From WHSW01 sp963781265 (GTDB taxonomy: Bacteria; Actinomycetota; Thermoleophilia; Solirubrobacterales; 70-9): DNA of 64,000 nucleotides. Location of the stretch: positions 62,001 through 126,000 of the forward strand of contig CAWAFH010000015.1 in assembly GCA_963781265.1 (NCBI GenBank), written 5' to 3'. Below, one piece after another: positions 58,530 through 64,000 of this stretch (the stretch's first letter is position 1; every line of letters begins with the position of its first letter). The notes beneath the pieces are model-generated. The model was given only the letters and a program-made list of their open reading frames with translations, searched no databases and had not been told where the DNA came from. A program made the position numbers and the translations under genes.

Positions 58530-60056
58530 CTACAGGAACTTGCGCGCCCGCATCGTCGCCTCGATCTGGGCGGCGTGCGCTCCGCCGTAGAGCAACTGGT
58601 CGGCGGCGAGCAGGGCCTTGGCCCCGTCCTTGAAGTTCGACTTCTTGGTGAGCAGGAAGTTCGACTCGAGCACGACCCGGTCCATGACCGACTGGCCGCC
58701 GGGATCGTTGCCGAGCGCCGTGCGCAGCTCGAACAGGGCCGACGACCAGACCTCGCCGACGCAGTGGATCTCCTTGCGGCACTTCTGCTCGGCCTTCTTG
58801 ACGTCGTAGCCGCGGTCCGCGCGCCGCCCGCAGGTGCCGGTCGGCGAATACGAGATGCCGTCCCAGTCGAAGATGCACGTGTCGAACGGGCTGCCGCCGG
58901 TGACCAGGGCCGACATCGCGGCGGCCAAGTAGTCGCCGAAGCCCTCGCCCATCGTCGCGCCCTGGCGGGTCTGCAGCGACTTCGGCGACGCCTGGTCCTG
59001 GAGCGAGTGGCCGTACTCGTGGATGATCACGTCGGCGTCCTCGCCGTCATCGACCCCGCCGGTGCCGAGCACGAGCTGGTGCGTCATCGACGAATAGAAC
59101 GAGTTGTCGTCGGGGATTGCGTCGGCGAACACCTTCTGCGGCTTGGAGCGCAGCGGCTGTGACAGCCCGAGGCCGTCGGCGTAGGACCGCGTACGGTCGA
59201 TGTGGAAGTACGCCATCACGGCCTCGAAGTCGTTGTCCGAGCGGTTCAGGGCCGTGAAGTCGGCCCCCGGGGCGCACACCTTCTTGCCCTTCTTGGTCAC
59301 TCGAGCGTCGACATAGGCGCCCTTGAGGCAGCCCTGCGGGTCGGTGAGGCGCTCGAGCGTCACCGGGACCTGGAGCGAATCGACGAGCGCGTAGTGCTTG
59401 TCCTGCTTGTCCTTGAGACCCGAGTAGCTGCCCTGGGTGACGACGGGGTTCGGGTTGAAGATCGAGGCGGCCCCGTGGTGGAGCAGGTCGCGCGAGCGCA
59501 GCTTCTCACCGGTGCGCGCGTCGACGGTGACGAGCAGGTCGGCGAGCGGCTGGGCGGACGGCAGCGAGACCTCGTAGGCGAGCTCGCCGCTGCCCGGGTC
59601 GACCCCGAGCTTCGCGCCGGCCGGCGCGCGCAGGCGCTCGGCGCCGGTCGCGGCGCGGGCCGCAGCGATCGCCTCGTCCTCTGAGATCGCGGCCTCGCGG
59701 CCGGCCGGGTCGAGCCCGTCGACGGTCGAGTCGGAGACGATCGTCGCCGGGGCGCCCTCGGGCGCGACCGCGACGGCCTCGGCCCCGAACACGGGCAGGC
59801 CGGCGACGCGCTGCGAGTACCGCTGGATCGCGCCGCCGCCGGGGACGCTGAGCGTCGGCTCGGCCCGCAGCTGCGCGGTCGGCGCGTCGACGCGCTCGGC
59901 GACCCGCGCCAGCGGCCCGGCCGAAGCCGTGGCGGCGATCGAGAGGCTGGCGGCGATCGCCACCGCCGCCCCGGCTGCGAAGCGGCCCGTGAGCCGGAGG
60001 CCTGCGGCCGAAGCCGCGCCGCGGCGCGGTTGAGCCGCCGTATTCATCCCTGCCAT
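58530..60056 (-). CDS. secreted thermolysin-like metalloprotease (M4/M36-type)
   Basis: 508 residues. A long signal peptide (core FAAGAAVAIAASLSIAATA) precedes an FTP/PepSY-like propeptide (VDGLDPAGREAAISEDEAIA, AYEVSLPSAQPLADLLVTVD) and a catalytic domain with HEYGH in DVIIHEYGHSLQDQ and GEGFGDYLAAAMS, the glutamate of which is the third zinc ligand of thermolysin-like enzymes. Cysteine pairs suggest an extracellular fold. A TAAGGT element seven bases before the ATG at 60056 supports this start over an internal ATG nine bases later. Confidence 0.85.
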   Translation of the reverse strand: MAGMNTAAQPRRGAASAAGLRLTGRFAAGAAVAIAASLSIAATASAGPLARVAERVDAPTAQLRAEPTLSVPGGGAIQRYSQRVAGLPVFGAEAVAVAPEGAPATIVSDSTVDGLDPAGREAAISEDEAIAAARAATGAERLRAPAGAKLGVDPGSGELAYEVSLPSAQPLADLLVTVDARTGEKLRSRDLLHHGAASIFNPNPVVTQGSYSGLKDKQDKHYALVDSLQVPVTLERLTDPQGCLKGAYVDARVTKKGKKVCAPGADFTALNRSDNDFEAVMAYFHIDRTRSYADGLGLSQPLRSKPQKVFADAIPDDNSFYSSMTHQLVLGTGGVDDGEDADVIIHEYGHSLQDQASPKSLQTRQGATMGEGFGDYLAAAMSALVTGGSPFDTCIFDWDGISYSPTGTCGRRADRGYDVKKAEQKCRKEIHCVGEVWSSALFELRTALGNDPGGQSVMDRVVLESNFLLTKKSNFKDGAKALLAADQLLYGGAHAAQIEATMRARKFL

Positions 60057-60063
60057 GGGCCGT

Positions 60064-60069
60064 ACCTTA
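60064..60069 (-). promoter_or_regulatory. -10 element, putative leaderless promoter (thermolysin-like protease)
   Basis: TAAGGT on the minus strand with seven bases to the ATG at 60056; it also falls near the end of the rnj gene. Confidence 0.5.
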
Positions 60070-60076
60070 GCTGCCG

Positions 60077-61741
60077 CTAGACCTCGACTACGACCGGCAG
60101 CACCATCGGGCGACGGCGCAGACGGTCGTAGACGAAGGCGGCGATGTCGTCGTGCAGGTCCTGCTGCAGGAGGACCGGTTCGGTCACTCCCTCCTCGGCC
60201 AACCGGGCGAGCGAGGCCTCGACCACGTCGCGCACCTCCTCGAGCAGCGACTCGTCCGCATCCTCCATGAACGGGACGCCGCGGAAGATCAGCTCCGGCG
60301 GCGCGACGGAGCTGCCGTCCTCGGCGTCAACCGTCGCGACGACGATGAAGACGCCGTCGGCGGACAGGGCGCGGCGGTCGCGCAGCGCGACGTCGTCGGG
60401 ATCCCCGATGTCGACGCCGTCGACGAAGATCATCCCGGAGTGGACCTGCTTGCCGAACTTGGCGCCCTTGGCGTCGAGCTCCAGCGGCAGGCCGTTGCGC
60501 CCCTTGTGGATGCGCTCGGTCGGGACGCCCACCGCTTCGGCCAGCTCCGCGTGCAGCTGGATGCGCTTGTGGTCGCCGTGAAACGGGAACACATGGCGCG
60601 GCCGCGTCAGGTTGAGCATCAGCTTCAGCTCCTCGCGCGAGCCGTGCCCCGAGACGTGGATCGGCGCGTCGGCCGCCGTCACGACGCGGGCGCCGATCTC
60701 GAAGATGCGGTCGATCGTCTCGTTCACCGAGCGCTCGTTGCCCGGGATCGGCGTCGCCGAGAAGATCACCGTGTCGCCGGAGTGCAGCTCGACGTCGCGG
60801 TGGTCGTTGAACGCCATCCGCCGCAGCGCCGAGAGCGGCTCGCCCTGGCTGCCGGTCGAGATCGCGATCACCTTCTCGTCGGGGAAGTCCTCGATCTCCT
60901 TCGGCGAGATCAGCAGCCCGGAGGGGGCGTTGGCGATCCCGAGGTTGGATGCGATGTTGAAGTTCTTGCGCATCGAGCGCCCGACCAGGGCGACCCGCCG
61001 GTCGAGCTGGGTGGCCGCGTCGATCACCTGCTGGACGCGGTGCACGTTCGAGGCGAAGCAGGTGACGATGACCCGGCCCTCGCAGCGCGCGAACTGCTCG
61101 AGCAGCGCCGGGCCGACCGTGGCCTCCGAGGGCACGACGCCGGGGCGATCCGCGTTGGTCGAGTCGCCGCACAGGCAGAGGACGCCCTCGGAGCCGAGCT
61201 CGGCGAGCCGGGCGATGTCGGCGGGACGCCCGTCGATCGGCGTCTGGTCGAACCGGTAGTCGCCGGTGACCACGATCGCGCCGAGGTCGGTGTGCAGAGC
61301 GACCGCGCGCGCGTCGGGGATCGAGTGGGACATGTGGATCATCTCGATCTCGAACGGGCCGGCCCGGCGACGCTCGCCGAGCTCCAGCACGGTGAGCGGC
61401 GCGTCGCGCAGCTTGTGCTCCTCGAGCTTCGAGCGCACCAGCCCGATCGTCAGCGGCCCGCTGTAGATCGCCGGCGGCATCCCGATCTCGCGCAGCACGT
61501 ACGGGAGAGCCCCGACGTGATCCTCGTGGGCGTGGGTGAGCACGATCGCCTCGATGTCGTCGGCGCGACCGCGCAGATAGTCGAAGTCGGGCAGGACCAG
61601 ATCGATGCCGAGCATCTCGGCGGTCGGGAACATCAGGCCGGTGTCGACGACGACGATCCGGCCGTCGCGCTCGAACACGGTCATGTTCTTGCCGATCTCG
61701 CCCAGGCCCCCGAGCGGCAGAATGCGGATCGAGTCGCTCAA
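60077..61741 (-). CDS. rnj: ribonuclease J
   Basis: 554 residues. The metallo-beta-lactamase motif is THAHEDHVGALPYVL; GDYRFDQTPIDGRPAD, SDSTN-like CGDSTNADRPG and the beta-CASP block FASNVHRVQQVIDAA follow, with HVSGHGSREELKLMLNLTRP near the metal site. RNase J is a 5'-3' exo- and endonuclease in mRNA decay and rRNA processing. Its start overlaps the dapA stop by four bases, a widely conserved actinobacterial pairing. Confidence 0.96.
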   Translation of the reverse strand: MSDSIRILPLGGLGEIGKNMTVFERDGRIVVVDTGLMFPTAEMLGIDLVLPDFDYLRGRADDIEAIVLTHAHEDHVGALPYVLREIGMPPAIYSGPLTIGLVRSKLEEHKLRDAPLTVLELGERRRAGPFEIEMIHMSHSIPDARAVALHTDLGAIVVTGDYRFDQTPIDGRPADIARLAELGSEGVLCLCGDSTNADRPGVVPSEATVGPALLEQFARCEGRVIVTCFASNVHRVQQVIDAATQLDRRVALVGRSMRKNFNIASNLGIANAPSGLLISPKEIEDFPDEKVIAISTGSQGEPLSALRRMAFNDHRDVELHSGDTVIFSATPIPGNERSVNETIDRIFEIGARVVTAADAPIHVSGHGSREELKLMLNLTRPRHVFPFHGDHKRIQLHAELAEAVGVPTERIHKGRNGLPLELDAKGAKFGKQVHSGMIFVDGVDIGDPDDVALRDRRALSADGVFIVVATVDAEDGSSVAPPELIFRGVPFMEDADESLLEEVRDVVEASLARLAEEGVTEPVLLQQDLHDDIAAFVYDRLRRRPMVLPVVVEV

Positions 61742-62619
61742 GCCGTGCTGCTCGCGATCAGGCCCTGCGCCTCGAGCGTCGCCTGAATCGAGGCGCGCTC
61801 TTCGTCCGAGGCGGGGACCATCGGCAGCCGCACGTCCGCGGCGATCACGCCGAGCAGCTCGAGCGCCGTCTTCGCCGAGACGGCGGGCGGCGCGACCATC
61901 ATCGCCGCGTAGAGCGGGCCGAGCTCGGCGTCGATCGAGCTCGCCGCATCGCGATCGCCGCCGACCGCGGCGTCGTAGAGGTCGCGGAGGCGCCTCGGGG
62001 CGACGTTGGAGGCGACCAGGATGCCGCCGGCGCCCCCGAACTCGAGCGTGCGCAGGAAGCTCTCGTCGTTGCCGGCCAGGATCTCGAGCCCGTCGATCGG
62101 CCCGAGGTCGTCGTTGTTGGCCTGCTTGACCGCGACCACGTTCGCGTGCTCGGCCGCCAGCGATGCAAGCAGCTCGGGCGGGAGGTTGATGCCGCAGCGC
62201 GAGGGGATGTTGTAGAGCACGATCGGGGTCTCTCCCGCGGCCTCGGAGACGGCGGCGTAGTGGGCTCTGATCCCCGCCTCGTTCGGCTTGTTGTAGTACG
62301 GGGTGACGACGAGGACCGCATGGGCACCGACGTCGCGGGCCTTGCGCGTGAGGGCGACCGTGTGGGCGGTGTCGTTGGAGCCGGTTCCGGCGATCACCGT
62401 CGCGTGATCGCCGACCTCGTCGAGGACGGCGTCGAAGAGGCGCACCTTCTCGTCGTCGTGCAGCGTCGAGGCCTCGCCGGTGGTCCCGGCGACGACGAGG
62501 CCGTGGCAGCCGTTGTCGACCAGGCGCCGGGCCAGGCGCCGGGCCGAGTCGAGGTCGATCGCGCCATCCGGCTCGAAGGGCGTAACCATCGCCGTCAGCA
62601 CTCCGCGGATCTCGCTCAT
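61738..62619 (-). CDS. dapA: 4-hydroxy-tetrahydrodipicolinate synthase
   Basis: 293 residues. VAGTTGEASTL (substrate threonines), YYNKPNEAG, VLYNIPSRCGINLPPELL with catalytic Tyr and Arg, and the Schiff-base lysine in VVAVKQANNDDLG are all present. It condenses pyruvate and aspartate semialdehyde, the first committed step to diaminopimelate and lysine. Supplies the DAP pathway with the aminotransferase and dapF in this window. TACCCT six bases before the ATG. Confidence 0.96.
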   Translation of the reverse strand: MSEIRGVLTAMVTPFEPDGAIDLDSARRLARRLVDNGCHGLVVAGTTGEASTLHDDEKVRLFDAVLDEVGDHATVIAGTGSNDTAHTVALTRKARDVGAHAVLVVTPYYNKPNEAGIRAHYAAVSEAAGETPIVLYNIPSRCGINLPPELLASLAAEHANVVAVKQANNDDLGPIDGLEILAGNDESFLRTLEFGGAGGILVASNVAPRRLRDLYDAAVGGDRDAASSIDAELGPLYAAMMVAPPAVSAKTALELLGVIAADVRLPMVPASDEERASIQATLEAQGLIASSTA

Positions 62620-62625
62620 CGGCCC

Positions 62626-62631
62626 AGGGTA
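62626..62631 (-). promoter_or_regulatory. -10 element, putative leaderless promoter (dapA–rnj)
   Basis: TACCCT on the minus strand, six bases before the ATG at 62619. Confidence 0.5.
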
Positions 62632-62638
62632 ACGCGAC

Positions 62639-64000
62639 TCAAGCGGCGAACACCGGCGGGCGTCTGTCGACCCACGGCTGCGCCCGCTCGAGCTGCGCGG
62701 CGATGTCGATCAACAGGTCCTCGCGCCCGAACGGGGCCACGAGCTGGACGCCCACGGGCAGCCCGTCCGGAGTCCAGTGCAGCGGCACGGAGATCGCCGG
62801 CTGGCCGGTGGCGTTGAAGATCGCCGTGAACGCGCCGGCCGGGATCGCGCGGCGAAACGCGTCCAGCGGGTCGTCGCCGTGCTGGTCGTAGGTGCCGAGC
62901 GGCACCGGGGGCTCGGCCATGGTCGGCGTCATCAGGAGGTCGAAGCCGCCCTCCTCATACCAACCCGCGACCCCGCGGGCGACGAGCTGATGAAGGCCGT
63001 GGTCTGCCAGGTAGCGGGCGCTCGAGCGCTCGCGGCCGACCTCGGCCAGCGCCCAGGTAAGCGGCTCCACGTCGTCGGCGGTGACCTCGCGGCCGATGAG
63101 CATCCCGAACTGGTCGAGCGCGACCGCCTGGCCGGCCGCCCAGCGGGTCATGAACGAGTCCTCCAGGTTGAGCGCCTCGGCCTGAGCCGGGTCGACCGGC
63201 GACGAGTCCTCGACCGCGTGGCCGAGCGACTCGAGCAGCTTGGCGGCCGCCTCGACCGCGGCGACGCACTCCGGCTCGGACTTCAGGCCGGGCACGGGCG
63301 GGTGCAGAGCGAAGCCGATGCGAAGCTTGCGGTCGGCCTCGAGCTCCTCGACGTACGGTCGCAGGGGCGCCGGCGCGACGTAGGGGTCGCCCGGCGCCGG
63401 GCCCTCGACCGCGTCGAGGACCGCGGCCGTGTCGCGCACCGAGCGCGAGATGACGAGCTCGGTGGTCAGCCCGGTCATCACGTCGCCGACCAGCGGGCCC
63501 TCGGTGATCCGCTGGCGGGTCGGCTTGAGGCCGACGAGGCCGTTGACCGAGGCCGGGATCCGGATCGAGCCGCCGCCGTCGTTGGCGTGCGCGATCGAGA
63601 CCATCCCGGAGGCGACCGCTGCGCCGGAGCCCCCGCTCGAGCCGCCGGTCGTGCGCGAGGTGTCCCAGGGGTTGCGGCTCGGGCCGTAGGCCTCGGGTTC
63701 GCTCGTCGGCAGGATCCCGAGCTCGGGCGTATTGGTCTTGCCGACGACGACGAAGCCGGCGGCGCGAAAGCGCTGCGCCAGGGTGGTGTCGACCGGAGCG
63801 CGGAACTCCGCCTCCTTGAGCAGCTTCATCCCCAGGTGCAGCGGCTGGCCCGCGTAGGCGGCGCCGAGGTCCTTGAACAGGAACGGGACGCCCTTGAACG
63901 GGCCGTCCGGCAGATCCGGCGAGGCGGCCTCGGCGCGCCCCTGGTCGAACTGCTCGTGGATGACCGCGTTGACCTGCGGGTTGAGCTCCTCGATCCGGGC
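62639..64000 (-). CDS. amidase signature family protein, 5' partial
   Basis: The frame is open to the window edge; about 453 residues are visible and the N-terminus is missing. The amidase Ser-cisSer-Lys triad is present: the lysine in PFLFKDLGAAYAG, the serines in TTGGSSGGSGAAVASGM and ANDGGGSIRIPASV. Family members hydrolyse amide bonds in small molecules or in glutaminyl-tRNA formation (GatA); lack of a neighbouring gatB or gatC favours a general amidase. Confidence 0.85.
   Translation of the reverse strand, partial: ARIEELNPQVNAVIHEQFDQGRAEAASPDLPDGPFKGVPFLFKDLGAAYAGQPLHLGMKLLKEAEFRAPVDTTLAQRFRAAGFVVVGKTNTPELGILPTSEPEAYGPSRNPWDTSRTTGGSSGGSGAAVASGMVSIAHANDGGGSIRIPASVNGLVGLKPTRQRITEGPLVGDVMTGLTTELVISRSVRDTAAVLDAVEGPAPGDPYVAPAPLRPYVEELEADRKLRIGFALHPPVPGLKSEPECVAAVEAAAKLLESLGHAVEDSSPVDPAQAEALNLEDSFMTRWAAGQAVALDQFGMLIGREVTADDVEPLTWALAEVGRERSSARYLADHGLHQLVARGVAGWYEEGGFDLLMTPTMAEPPVPLGTYDQHGDDPLDAFRRAIPAGAFTAIFNATGQPAISVPLHWTPDGLPVGVQLVAPFGREDLLIDIAAQLERAQPWVDRRPPVFAA

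Noticed and set aside
1..64000. Mobile element, prophage or CRISPR array.
   Set aside because: No transposase, integrase, phage gene or direct-repeat array is visible, and base composition looks even across the window.

Overview
The window is very GC-rich, densely coded bacterial chromosome from an actinobacterium. Evidence: strong G/C third-position bias, many GTG and TTG starts, a c-di-AMP riboswitch in front of a cell-wall gene, a SigB/SigF-type sigma factor beside an anti-sigma-like kinase, and an RNase J–DapA–FtsK–CinA–RecA–RecX–RNase Y–MiaB–MiaA–DapF–HflX gene order. The order and the several lineage-type small proteins suggest class Thermoleophilia (Solirubrobacterales-like); that placement is inference. 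I see no tRNA, rRNA, CRISPR array, insertion sequence or prophage.

Layout. 1–13.7 kb is a mixed metabolic and secreted-protein region: SRPBCC fragment, AGPS-type flavoenzyme, RskA-like anchored protein, thioesterase, NAD synthetase, secreted zincin, GH3-like protein with a K+ channel-like gene, a cupredoxin plus multicopper oxidase pair, a YdjC-type deacetylase and a WS/DGAT acyltransferase. 13.7–15.6 kb holds a perfect CRP-type site, a c-di-AMP riboswitch and an RlpA-like wall protein. 15.7–28 kb contains hydrolases, CcdA plus a thioredoxin-TPR protein, AlgH, a flavin monooxygenase, a FUSC-like protein, an ABC exporter, a sigma/anti-sigma pair, a peroxiredoxin and a cyclophilin. 28.1–32.5 kb is one tightly overlapping operon: methyltransferase, lipid kinase, MurT, second methyltransferase, GatD (lipid II amidation). 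32.5–64 kb is mainly minus-strand housekeeping: dut, hflX, an LL-diaminopimelate aminotransferase with RidA, dapF, miaA, miaB, rny, recX, recA, thpR, cinA, a RodZ-like gene, ftsK, rnj, dapA and an amidase running off the edge. A response regulator/histidine kinase pair and secreted proteases are interspersed.

How it fits together. Much of the window serves the cell envelope: diaminopimelate synthesis (dapA, DapL-type aminotransferase, dapF), peptidoglycan amidation (murT/gatD), wall remodelling (RlpA-like, GH3-like) and division (ftsK, RodZ-like). Another part serves DNA and RNA maintenance (recA, recX, rny, rnj, miaA, miaB, thpR, dut).

Most striking points: the stacked CRP site and c-di-AMP riboswitch before the RlpA-like gene; a DapF with both catalytic cysteines replaced by serine; a bacterial INSIG-like membrane protein; a recurrent TAnnnT element 6–9 bases before start codons, implying widespread leaderless transcription; a SigB-like promoter plus leader hairpin before the sigma gene; a two-copy intergenic palindromic repeat; three genes broken by single-base frameshifts (hflX, a TolB-like gene, an epoxide hydrolase); and two genes (multicopper oxidase, FUSC-like) with no canonical start where their N-termini should begin. 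The frameshifts and odd starts could be real or reflect sequencing errors.
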